DNA of 7,187 bases from Pseudomonadota bacterium (GCA_021795795.1 JAJYPA010000429.1:1-7187); one strand, 5' to 3'; shown: positions 1 to 6,949, counted from the first letter of the stretch. The notes: generated from the letters alone by a model not told the origin. Made by a program: numbers and translations.

Positions 1-2
1 GT

Positions 3-53
3 ATCCTTCATCCGTGGCCGAGCGAGCGATTTGCCGTCAAACACCCGAGGTAG
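3..53 (+). CDS. C-terminal end of group II intron maturase/reverse transcriptase (partial)
   Basis: The frame from base 3 encodes ILHPWPSERFAVKHPR and stops at TAG (51-53), directly before domain V. A short basic tail with an HPWP..RF pattern is what I recall at the end of several bacterial intron-encoded proteins, which have reverse transcriptase, maturase and often endonuclease domains. Only 16 residues are present, so the call rests mainly on position. Alternatively this is non-coding domain IV sequence. Confidence 0.4.
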   Translation: MLHPWPSERFAVKHPR

Positions 54-126
54 GAGCCCAGTGCGTTAGTTGCGCACGCTGGGATCTGTGCGGGGGGCGT
101 CCGGTAACGGGCGTCCCTACCGCGAT
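54..126 (+). ncRNA. Group II intron domains V and VI
   Basis: Domain V: bases 54-61 (starting GAGCCC) pair with 79-86 in eight positions with one mismatch (G56-A84, normally a G-U wobble). C77-G78 form the expected two-base bulge, and 62-65 pair with 73-76 under a small loop. The AGC at 55-57 is the catalytic triad position. Domain VI: 90-93 pair with 120-123, and 94-102 pair with 109-117 around the loop 103-108, leaving T118-A119 bulged; A119 is the predicted branch point. Both folds were worked out by hand. The domain V loop is not a GNRA tetraloop, which is a little unusual. Confidence 0.85.
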
Positions 127-150
127 CTAAGCAGGGGACTTACGATTTAA
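127..150. other. 3' exon / gap between intron and EVE gene
   Basis: These 24 bases separate the predicted intron end from the stop codon of the converging EVE gene. I see no hairpin followed by a T-run on either strand, so no intrinsic terminator for the operon is visible. Transcription from the operon may run into the antisense strand of the intron, and the reverse. Confidence 0.5.
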
Positions 151-609
151 TTACTTAGGAGAGTATATATCCTTAATTGCACCTATAATCAATTCAGCAT
201 CGGCGGCCACCAACTTTCTAGGAGAATGCCTCAGCACTTGGCGCCAGTCTTTCCCCTTTGATAAAAAATCAAGCCTTGCAACAAAATTATGTATTTTTAG
301 CCATTGCACCTTCTGCAAGATTAGCAATGGCTTCGTATCTATTTGATATGGATATGGTTCATCATAAACCAACCCCATTTTTGATCTTCTTGGTTTATCC
401 GAAACGACTTCTCGAATATCGGAAAAACAACCATACCCACTTGAAATATAAGTAATTATAAGGTCTCTGGATTTCATTTCCTCGGCTACCTTCAATTTAC
501 GATCTGATATCCCTAGAAATGAAAAACCTGTTTTTTCATCTGTTTTCCAGTTTTCATATCTTTCAATTGAAAGCCAATACATCTCCACATCCCCCAATTT
601 GCTATACAT
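151..609 (-). CDS. EVE-domain (PUA-like) protein
   Basis: A 152-residue protein filled by one EVE-like domain. Visible hallmarks are an opening YWL (11-13), a conserved-type W21, FLGIS (31-35), a strand-turn segment around SRDLIITYISSGYGCF (47-62) running into a REVVSD strand (66-71), YPYQIDTKPL (86-95), and an RLDFL..KDW..VLR.SPRKL stretch (112-133) before a last acidic helix. EVE domains belong to the PUA/YTH/ASCH superfamily and are thought to bind modified bases such as modified cytosines; many sit in modification-dependent defence loci. It is the last cluster gene, 23 bases after the second methylase. The ATG at 609 has AGGA only three bases away; an ATG at 582, eight bases after a GGGGG, is a fair alternative and starts right at the domain. 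GC is about 38% by hand count over 181-600, far below its neighbours, which suggests separate origin. A reader role is inference. Confidence 0.75.
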   Translation of the reverse strand: MYSKLGDVEMYWLSIERYENWKTDEKTGFSFLGISDRKLKVAEEMKSRDLIITYISSGYGCFSDIREVVSDKPRRSKMGLVYDEPYPYQIDTKPLLILQKVQWLKIHNFVARLDFLSKGKDWRQVLRHSPRKLVAADAELIIGAIKDIYSPK

Positions 610-632
610 TGGTCCTAGCTGCCTGCGCCCGC

Positions 633-1799
633 TTAACGTTTTACCACAAGCAGTACGTGCTCATGGCTTATTCGGCTGTTCTTCACATTAAAGGCACGCT
701 TGGTCGAATGAAGTGTACGTATCCACCGTCTCTTTTCTACTAAACCTTTTTCAGACAGCAGATCAATGAAACGATCACCTACATGAACTGCTTGTTTCGA
801 GACAATTGCATCTCCGATAACAATCAAGCAGTGGCCGCCTTTCTTAAGAACACGCACCCACTCTTTGAAGCAGGCGTCCATGTCCTCGAAGTAACCATCC
901 GGCGTGGCGTTATTTCTCGTAAACTCATCGTGGCTACCAATCTCGCGGTCTCTGGCGAATTCCACGCTTTCATCCCCGCCAATCCAGTGGAGCCGTTGAC
1001 GATGGTATTTATGGTAGTCATAGGCATTCAGATATGGAGGTGACGTGACAATTAGCGAGACGCTACCATCCGCAATGAACGGAACGGAACGGGAGTCGGC
1101 CTGGATCACCTCCACCGCGCCGCGCCCACGAACCATGACGTCGGGAATGCGGGCCATAACGTCCGCGAGGCGCGAGCGAAACGCTAAGTCTACCTCATCA
1201 GCTGACACCTCCCGCAATACGCGGGAATAGCGCGTGTCGCTATCCTGGTAGGAAACCCGCACAATGATCGAGGAAAAAACCGCCATCAGCAAGACCCGGA
1301 CAGGCTCCTTCTCCGCAAGGATTAGTCCCTTGAGAGCTGCGAGCCGCTCAACCGTAATGGGGTTAAACCAGTAGTGGAAATTCTTATTCGTCGGGATCAT
1401 GTCTGGACGCGGTGGAGCGAAGTCTAACCCCCTCGAGATCTTGACGGCGAAGCGCCCGATGGCTTCAAGGTCGGCCTTCGAATATAGGGCGGTCTTGGCC
1501 CTGGATGCGAGGATTGCCACAGCATTGTTGTCGGTACCCACTCCGTCCCGCCCCGCGAGACTCGCCTCGAGGACAGTCGTGCCACAGCCGTTGAACGGAT
1601 CGTAGACAACGTCGCCTGGCTTGGTCCAGAGTTTGATCGCCCGCCTCGGAATTTGCGGGATAAACTTGGCGGGATATGGATGCAGTGCGTGAAGGTGCTC
1701 GTTGGTCTCCTCCTCATGGAAGTTCCATTCCCATCCGTTGGCGACGAGGGCGTCCTCGTCCTCGCGGGTGTAGATGGCTTTTCGAACAAGCGTCGTCAT
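633..1799 (-). CDS. DNA amino-methyltransferase (DPF-G-G / TSPPY type), second of pair
   Basis: A 388-residue S-adenosylmethionine-dependent methylase predicted to modify N4 of cytosine or N6 of adenine in DNA. After an HALHPYPAKFIPQIPR lead-in (37-52) comes motif I, DPFNGCGTT (67-75), the cofactor loop, followed by GVGTDNN (86-92). Motif IV, TSPPY (252-256), is the catalytic loop. The end shows a LKKGGHCLIVIGD strand region (318-330) and a closing SHEHVLLVVKR typical of these enzymes. About 175 residues lie between motifs I and IV and may hold the target recognition part. The ATG overlaps the previous gene's stop as ATGA (1799-1796); an upstream ATG at 1898 is open but lies inside the previous gene. 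No strong ribosome site is seen, so translation is probably coupled. Target sequence and base cannot be told from sequence. Fairly sure of methylase, less of substrate. Confidence 0.88.
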   Translation of the reverse strand: MTTLVRKAIYTREDEDALVANGWEWNFHEEETNEHLHALHPYPAKFIPQIPRRAIKLWTKPGDVVYDPFNGCGTTVLEASLAGRDGVGTDNNAVAILASRAKTALYSKADLEAIGRFAVKISRGLDFAPPRPDMIPTNKNFHYWFNPITVERLAALKGLILAEKEPVRVLLMAVFSSIIVRVSYQDSDTRYSRVLREVSADEVDLAFRSRLADVMARIPDVMVRGRGAVEVIQADSRSVPFIADGSVSLIVTSPPYLNAYDYHKYHRQRLHWIGGDESVEFARDREIGSHDEFTRNNATPDGYFEDMDACFKEWVRVLKKGGHCLIVIGDAIVSKQAVHVGDRFIDLLSEKGLVEKRRWIRTLHSTKRAFNVKNSRISHEHVLLVVKR

Positions 1800-3391
1800 G
1801 CTTGGAAACACAGGATAGTTTCGGAGGACCCGCGGTTCTCGCGGAAGATGTCGCGCGAGACGATCAGCTCCATAGGAATTTGCTCTACGGGAGCCCATCC
1901 CGCAGCCGCGCCCAAATCGAAGAGGAAGCGGTTGGTCGGGATCTCAATCTTCTCGCCACCAACTTCCGTGCTGTTGTTGCCCACCACGTAATAGCCGTAG
2001 GCTCCGCGTTTCATCATCTCGCGGGCAGAGCGCATCGCGTCGAGCATAGATAGAAAATACTTGCCTAACAGAGCCGGGAGATTGCGGCGCCGGAAGCCCA
2101 CCCCCTCGCCATGGTTTGCCTCGGCGATCCGATCAATCAGGGCTGAGATTTCCTCTGGCAGATCGGCTCGGCGGGACTCGTAGACGGCCCAAGCCTCGCG
2201 GCGCTCGCGCTCGGAGACTTCTCGGGTGCCCACCATGTCGCGCTCCACCTCTCCATGCTTTTTGCGCGGCAGCAGCCTTAGAACGATTAGGCTAAGGCGG
2301 TCGGTGTCCAGATATGGAAGAGCGGTCGCATAGGGCGGCGAAGTAATCAGCAGGTCGACCTTTCCCCAATACTCGGGGAACATCGAGGCAACATCCACCG
2401 CGTTGCCACGGCGAATTTCGACCTTCGCGGGACCTTGGTGTTTGAGCACAGACAGATATGGACGAATTCGGTCGACCTGAGCCATTGCCTCGGCCAAAAA
2501 ACGCTCCTGTGCCGTCCCCATGTCGTAGGGCAGGATTTCCTTGCGCACGCGCAGGTCAGTGGCCTTCTGCCACGACACCGAACGCAGGATGTTGCTCAGG
2601 CATACGCAAAAAAAACCGCGATAGAGCGGCGAGCGGATTTTGCTGACCTCCCAGACGATCGAGGCTAGGTCCGCGATCGACTTTGGGTCGAACCACATGC
2701 CGAGATAACGCAGATCGTCCCCCCCCCAAACCTTGGATGGGTCGACCAGATCGAACTTGAATTCCGGAAGCCGGTCGACAGTTTGCTCCTTGAATTCCTT
2801 GGGATCAATCGCAGGAATCGACGCCTTGACAGATGCGATCAAGGTAGAAAGTGGGTTTAGGTCCGCTCCGATCGCTGCCATTCCGGCGGCGACGGCCTCG
2901 CAAGCCGTAGTCCCACTTCCACTCATCGGATCAAGCACCAACGACCCTTCGGGAATGCCAGATAGGTTGATGAGGCTACGCACAAGTTGCGGGAAGAATT
3001 TGCCGCGGTATTCGTGTAGGTCGTGGGGTCCGTAGCGCAGACGCCGAGCTCGGTGCAAACCGGAGCGTTCGTTGGCGGCCGCCGCACCATTTTGCGTGAA
3101 TTCGAGGACCTTTTGGAGCGTGGGCTCAAGCGAGTTACGCCCGACGCGCTGCCAGTAAGTCAGCCTCGCACGCAGCATCTCGTCGGAGATATCCGTGCAG
3201 GCGAACCAATAGCCACATTCTTCGCGGATCTCATCTCCAGGATTCAGCAGAGCACGCAGCTCGCGAATGGCTAGATTCCGTTCAAACGGCTGCAAGTAAG
3301 GCTTGATCTCGAGAATGACCTCGTTCTCACCGCACAAAGGCAGTAGGGGCAGAGGGAGCGTGAAGCGTTCCTGGATGCTGCGAGCGATCAC
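1796..3391 (-). CDS. DNA amino-methyltransferase with N-terminal extension, first of pair
   Basis: A 531-residue methylase of the same general kind as the next gene. Residues 1-115 are an extension the partner lacks. Then follow GPHDLHEYRGKFFPQLVR (121-138), matching the HPYPAKFIPQ lead-in of the partner, motif I LDPMSGSGTT (153-162) with IGADLNP (174-180), and motif IV TSPPY (350-354). A charged helical insert (about 375-430) and a late strand GAYGYYVVGNN (463-473) complete it. GTG is chosen as start: GGAGG sits seven bases upstream (3403-3399), the codon overlaps the previous stop as GTGA (3391-3388), and the only upstream in-frame ATG (3436) falls well inside the previous gene without such a site. 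The gene ends in an ATGA overlap with the second methylase. Both cofactor and catalytic motifs are intact, so it should be active. The base and target are unknown. Confidence 0.86.
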   Translation of the reverse strand: MIARSIQERFTLPLPLLPLCGENEVILEIKPYLQPFERNLAIRELRALLNPGDEIREECGYWFACTDISDEMLRARLTYWQRVGRNSLEPTLQKVLEFTQNGAAAANERSGLHRARRLRYGPHDLHEYRGKFFPQLVRSLINLSGIPEGSLVLDPMSGSGTTACEAVAAGMAAIGADLNPLSTLIASVKASIPAIDPKEFKEQTVDRLPEFKFDLVDPSKVWGGDDLRYLGMWFDPKSIADLASIVWEVSKIRSPLYRGFFCVCLSNILRSVSWQKATDLRVRKEILPYDMGTAQERFLAEAMAQVDRIRPYLSVLKHQGPAKVEIRRGNAVDVASMFPEYWGKVDLLITSPPYATALPYLDTDRLSLIVLRLLPRKKHGEVERDMVGTREVSERERREAWAVYESRRADLPEEISALIDRIAEANHGEGVGFRRRNLPALLGKYFLSMLDAMRSAREMMKRGAYGYYVVGNNSTEVGGEKIEIPTNRFLFDLGAAAGWAPVEQIPMELIVSRDIFRENRGSSETILCFQA

Positions 3392-4410
3392 CGACCATCC
3401 TCCGTCCGAAGGTTGGCGATCAGACGCGAGGCGCAAACCGCCTCGACTGGAGTAAGATCGACTCCAAAAGGAATGGGAACGTCGCGCATCTGGAACGCGG
3501 GAATGTCCTGTGGGTTCTCGGCGAGGCTTTTAGCGTAGATTGCCAACCGATCAATGATAGAGGCCCGTTTAGCCGGATCGTCTACTTTGTCCGACAGAAC
3601 AGCCACATGGCAGGCCACCATCGGCGAATGAATCGGCTTATCGCGAGAGGTTCGCTTGGCCGTTCCCATATATGCATCGACCTTCGAGGCCATGGAAAAG
3701 TCGCACCACCCATGCTCGAGCCCGACTTCGCAGGCCTCAATATGCTCATCTATCCCGACGGGAAACAGCTCCTCGCGGTCGAGGATACGCAAAGCCGCCA
3801 GACGGAACTGCTCGCTGGTCATGTATCCAAGCTGAGGGACCTTGCGCGGATCGCACAGGCTGGTTGCAAGTTCGGTCCGCAGGGCATCGGTCAGGCGCCA
3901 CGCCTCTGAAAGGATTTCGGCACCCATCACGGCGGACATGGAGAGTTCAGCCTTCATCCGGTGGCGCAGGACGGTCAGACTGACGTCCGCGTCGTAGATC
4001 AACCCGTTAGCGCCTTTTTTGGCGAGGATCATCTCCGCGAACTTGTCGTGGTCGACAGCCTCTGCCCTGGAGAGCGTCTCGACCCACCAGCGCGTGTGGA
4101 TCGAATGGACGGTCGATTGTTGAAACTGGCCCGCGAACTTGTACAGACGGTCTCCGTAGCCGACGGAGTAAGCCAAGGGCCGATCGCCCTCAGTGAGTAG
4201 GTCCTCCATTACGGAAAGCCAGTCGCAGGTCGGACGCCCGTCGAGGACGAGATCAATCAGTGTCGCTTGGTGACAGACGGAGGCCGCTGCCCTCCCATCG
4301 TCAGCGTCACTGATCGCTTGCTCGCGCCATGTGCGCAAGTAGTTCTCGTAGGCAGGATGGGAGAAACCGGACTCGAGGACTACGCCTGGAAGAATCGGAT
4401 GGGCGGCCAT
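3388..4410 (-). CDS. Unrecognised 340-residue protein of the methylase operon
   Basis: I do not recognise this protein. It looks soluble and mostly helical, with no signal peptide or membrane segment. Notable stretches are YSVGYGDRLYKFAGQFQQ (81-98), an aromatic HTRWWVETLSRAE (105-117), KKGANGLIYDADVSLTVLRH (131-150) and a Cys/Trp patch EHGWCDF (232-238). I find no known nuclease, ATPase or methylase motif. The start is the ATG at 4410: GGAGGAG lies eight bases before it and it overlaps the upstream stop as TGATG. A longer open frame to 4488 exists but would sit inside gene 1. It ends in GTGA with the first methylase. Its place between the LAGLIDADG-like protein and two methylases, with tight coupling, suggests a dedicated subunit, for example a specificity or nuclease partner; this is inference. 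Confidence 0.85.
   Translation of the reverse strand: MAAHPILPGVVLESGFSHPAYENYLRTWREQAISDADDGRAAASVCHQATLIDLVLDGRPTCDWLSVMEDLLTEGDRPLAYSVGYGDRLYKFAGQFQQSTVHSIHTRWWVETLSRAEAVDHDKFAEMILAKKGANGLIYDADVSLTVLRHRMKAELSMSAVMGAEILSEAWRLTDALRTELATSLCDPRKVPQLGYMTSEQFRLAALRILDREELFPVGIDEHIEACEVGLEHGWCDFSMASKVDAYMGTAKRTSRDKPIHSPMVACHVAVLSDKVDDPAKRASIIDRLAIYAKSLAENPQDIPAFQMRDVPIPFGVDLTPVEAVCASRLIANLRTEDGR
3399..3403 (-). promoter_or_regulatory. Ribosome binding site of the first methylase (fixes GTG start)
   Basis: GGAGG, seven bases before the GTG at 3391. It lies inside the last codons of the preceding gene and settles the start on a GTG rather than the far upstream ATG at 3436. The overlapping GTGA points to re-initiation by terminating ribosomes. 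Confidence 0.75.
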
Positions 4411-5990
4411 CAGTAGAACTCCTCCATGGGATCCGCGACGATTCCGCCAAAGACCGTGTGCATCAAAAGCGGGAAATACCAGCGGCAAAGGGCTGATGAT
4501 GCCCAGAAGTCGATCCGGGCCACTCCGGATCCGGTAGGCTCAACATGAGAGTAGCGGTCTGAGTATTCAGAACTGAGGAGGCTAGCGCCTTCGAGTGGGG
4601 CATCGGCAACGTCTAATGCCCACTGCTTGATCGCCAGCGAAATTTCCATGGTCCGTAGCTTGCCATCGCCGCTGGCGCCGCCACGCAGCATTGGGACGCC
4701 GTGCTTAAGGCCATTGACAACCAACTCGGGAAAGTATTGGCTGCCGACCTTGACCTTCCAGGCCTCAAGGCAATCCTCGGGGAAGAACACCTTGCGCAGG
4801 CTCCGGAGCATCAACTCGAGGCTTGCCCCCTCCGACGAGGTAAAGCCCATCGCCATCGCTCCTGGGTTGTTCCCGAACATCTTGAAAAGGGCCTCCTTGG
4901 GTGTCGAGCCTTCGGCCAGATAAAGGCCGGCGACATAGCACCACAGCGGATCAACGCGCAGACTGCGGCGCAGTCGGATTTCGCTCGAGCGACGCCATTG
5001 ACCAAGCAGCGCATTGCCGTCGCGGGTGATTTTCGAAGGACGCTCCTTGTTGATCTTGCCGAATGGGTTGTTATTGTAGAAGTCTAGAAGATCAAGAGTC
5101 TGTCCGACTTCTGATGGCCTAGCGACCCAACAAACGAGCCCTTGGCTTGATGTTTGAACATCGCGCAAAATAGTATCTTCGATCTCGTGCATCATTTTGA
5201 GGAACAGCTCACCGATACCATTCAGTCCCCCGAGGTGGATCTCGTCGGAACGGCTCGATCCGCCGGGCAGGCGCGCACCCTTCTTGAAAGGGCGACGCAA
5301 GGATGCGGTGATCCTGATGTCTGCGGTCGGCTCGATGCCGACGCTAGCGAGCTCGGCGACCTTCTCGGCCACGAAGATCGCCTCCATGGCTTCCTGGTGC
5401 TGATAATAGAACGCCAGATGGTCCTCGTTGGTTCCGGAGACATCGGGGCGCACTTCGGCTATATATTGCATGTCCTTGGGGTTGGGATTGGGGCGGACTG
5501 CATTGAGCGCCATTGTCGCGGGTGCCGCACTGCCAATGGTCTCAAGGTAATAAGCATTCAGGCGCTCCTGTCCCTCTCCATCCATGAAATAGGCGCTGTC
5601 CTCGCCGAGAGAGAACGTGAAGCGGATGTTGCCGGGGAAAAGGCGGCGAAACTGGTCGACGGCGAACCGGACCAGATGCTTCTCCTTTTGGGAGAAGGAG
5701 ATCATCGGTATGATCCGCCCCGGTTCATTATGATCTTCAGATCCCTTGGCTCCGTCCCCGCTATATAGCCCGAAAAAGGCCACCAGCGACTCGTCGAGTT
5801 CAATGACCTTGGGAATCGACATGGCATCCCCGTTACCGTCTTCTTTACGGACAATCAGATTGTCACCACTCTCGTCGAAGACGTACTCTCGCCGGTATTG
5901 CCGATCCTTCGCGTCGGTGATGACACAGCCGGTGACTCGCCCCCGCACCGCGCACAGATATTCATAGACATTCAAATACCCCAGAATCAC
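4410..5990 (-). CDS. LAGLIDADG-like protein with two motifs, first gene of the operon
   Basis: A 526-residue protein with two LAGLIDADG-type motifs. The first, LVAFFGLYSGDG (69-80), ends in acidic D79 and is followed by PMISFSQKEKHLVRFAVDQF (95-114), a strand-plus-helix pattern of homing endonuclease folds. The second, WCYVAGLYLAEG (350-361), has acidic E360 and is followed by MGFTSSEGASLELMLRSL (381-398) and KVKVGSQYFPELV (412-424). Both acidic positions expected to hold the metal are kept, so cleavage is possible. The motifs are about 280 residues apart, while two-motif homing enzymes usually have about 100, so there is a long insert. The gene is free-standing, not in an intron or intein. 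The GTG start has AAGGGG seven bases upstream (6003-5998); no ATG, GTG or TTG lies further up before an in-frame TGA at 6045. It may be the nuclease of the cluster, or only a DNA-binding protein. Confidence 0.72.
   Translation of the reverse strand: MILGYLNVYEYLCAVRGRVTGCVITDAKDRQYRREYVFDESGDNLIVRKEDGNGDAMSIPKVIELDESLVAFFGLYSGDGAKGSEDHNEPGRIIPMISFSQKEKHLVRFAVDQFRRLFPGNIRFTFSLGEDSAYFMDGEGQERLNAYYLETIGSAAPATMALNAVRPNPNPKDMQYIAEVRPDVSGTNEDHLAFYYQHQEAMEAIFVAEKVAELASVGIEPTADIRITASLRRPFKKGARLPGGSSRSDEIHLGGLNGIGELFLKMMHEIEDTILRDVQTSSQGLVCWVARPSEVGQTLDLLDFYNNNPFGKINKERPSKITRDGNALLGQWRRSSEIRLRRSLRVDPLWCYVAGLYLAEGSTPKEALFKMFGNNPGAMAMGFTSSEGASLELMLRSLRKVFFPEDCLEAWKVKVGSQYFPELVVNGLKHGVPMLRGGASGDGKLRTMEISLAIKQWALDVADAPLEGASLLSSEYSDRYSHVEPTGSGVARIDFWASSALCRWYFPLLMHTVFGGIVADPMEEFY
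4419..4425 (-). promoter_or_regulatory. Ribosome binding site of the 340-residue protein (fixes start)
   Basis: GGAGGAG, eight bases before the ATG at 4410, placed within the last codons of the LAGLIDADG-like gene. It is the strongest such site in the cluster and supports the short start over the open frame reaching 4488. Confidence 0.78.
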
Positions 5991-6044
5991 AGCCTTACCC
6001 CTTATATTTTTGATAAAAAGCAGTCTGATGTCGAGACAGCGATT
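5991..6044 (-). promoter_or_regulatory. Leader of the operon; no convincing promoter
   Basis: Only 54 bases lie between the first cluster gene and the end of the IS30 transposase remnant. They hold the ribosome site AAGGGG (6003-5998). TATAAG (6006-6001) resembles a -10 box but is too close to the start codon to leave room for that site. TCGACA (6034-6029) resembles a -35 box, but its -10 partner at 17 bases is a poor AAAAAT. The promoter may therefore lie inside the IS remnant. Confidence 0.3.
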
Positions 6045-6949
6045 TCAATTCTGAAGTGCAACATTGCTGTTTAACTCTTTGATCTTCTGTGCCATTACTT
6101 CTGCTGGCGTACGAAATCCCAAGGTTTTTCTTGATCGATTATTCATCTCCTCGGCAACCTTGGTCAAGTACTGATGTGAGTATGGGTGCGTTTTTCCAGC
6201 TCCCCATGGCGCGCCTTCTCCCTACCCTGGTCATAGATCATCATCTTCCTCAATGCCTTGGGGAGCGTGCACAGGCATCTGGTGATCCCTTCCAGCACGG
6301 CCTCCGCCGAGGAGTCGTCCACCTTGGCCAGGATGACGGAGCGCGTGCTGCGGTCCACCAAGGTGCCGATGACGCTCCCATTGAAGACGACCTTGATGAG
6401 ATCTCCTTCTCAGTGACCAGGAACTTCTCTGGACGGCGCTTCCTCAGGCCGCTCCAGGATGGAACGCATGTTTCGAAAGCCACCCCGGCGATCCTTGCCG
6501 CGACTCCGGGTCCGCCGTTTCTGGTGTCCCTGCCGCAGGACTACGATTAGCATCTTCTTGAGCTCCCCATCTGGGTGGGCGTAGATATGCTGGTAGATGG
6601 TCTCGTGGATGACCCGCTGACCGAGGTCATCTAGAAGATCCACCCGTACCCTCCCGGCAATCTGCTCTGGTGACCAGGTACGCTCCAGAATCAGCGCATT
6701 CACCTGCTCCGTCAAGGGGGTTCCAGGCAGTAGCTTGCACGGGCCACGCCGCCGATGGGATCGCGCCCATTCACCACCATGGACCGCATCATAGCTACTC
6801 TGGAGCAACCCTCTCCGGTATTCCCGGCTCAACGTACTGGGATTACGACCCATACTTCTCGCCAAGAACCTCAGACTCATCCCCTCGTTCAAACCACGCT
6901 GCAACTGATTCCGTTCATCCCCACTCAACTGACTGTAACGCTTGCCCAT
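6045..6949 (-). pseudogene. IS30-family transposase, broken by nonsense codon and deletion
   Basis: The intact protein would cut and join the IS ends with a DDE catalytic core. The N-terminal helix-turn-helix is complete: YSQLSGDERNQLQ followed by an SLRFLARSMGRNPSTLSREY segment (about residues 5-44). ERTWSPEQIAGR and a HETIYQHIYA segment are also typical. The core motif GHWEGDLI is interrupted: TGA at 6412-6410 stands where the Trp codon is expected, and the frame goes on to IGTLVDRSTRSVILAKV and a MIYDQG segment, which keep the second Asp. Near 6167-6185 the frame shifts; the next frame gives YLTKVAEEMNNRSRKTLGFR and ends NVALQN at TGA 6047-6045. About 30 residues, including the expected third acidic residue, seem lost at that joint. 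A GGAGG lies just before the ATG at 6949. Not functional unless both faults are bypassed. Confidence 0.88.

Larger units (their letters stand above)
1..126 (+). mobile_element. Group II intron, 3' end only
   Basis: This is the terminal part of a bacterial group II intron, a self-splicing retroelement; the rest lies outside the window. Three things support it in the correct order: a reading frame resembling the end of an intron-encoded maturase (3-53), a 33-base domain V-like hairpin (54-86) and a domain VI hairpin with a bulged A (90-123). The likely 3' splice site is after T126, which gives the AY ending usual for these introns and puts A119 eight bases from the end. The 3' exon then starts at 127, only 24 bases before the stop codon of the EVE gene, which runs the opposite way. 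Class cannot be set from this fragment. Confidence 0.82.

Noticed and set aside
127..136. CTAAGCAGGG repeated in inverse at 7004-7013, as if the cluster were flanked by inverted repeats
   Set aside because: A 10-base match between two places is expected by chance many times in 7 kb, and the flanking bases do not extend it.
258..743. Plus-strand open frames of 65-74 residues across the EVE gene and the end of the second methylase
   Set aside because: They have no recognisable content and are antisense to genes with clear domains.
1800..1898. N-terminal extension of the second methylase to an ATG at 1898
   Set aside because: It would overlap the first methylase by about 100 bases, has no homology-like features, and the ATGA overlap at 1799 is a typical operon junction.
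5154..5768. Open frame of 204 residues on the plus strand
   Set aside because: It lies wholly antisense to the LAGLIDADG-like gene, whose motifs and start are well supported. Its protein shows no recognisable domain, and long antisense frames are common in GC-rich genes.
4410..5990. Intein or intron-borne homing endonuclease
   Set aside because: No splicing-domain motifs or split host gene surround it; it is a separate gene with its own start and ribosome site at the head of an operon.
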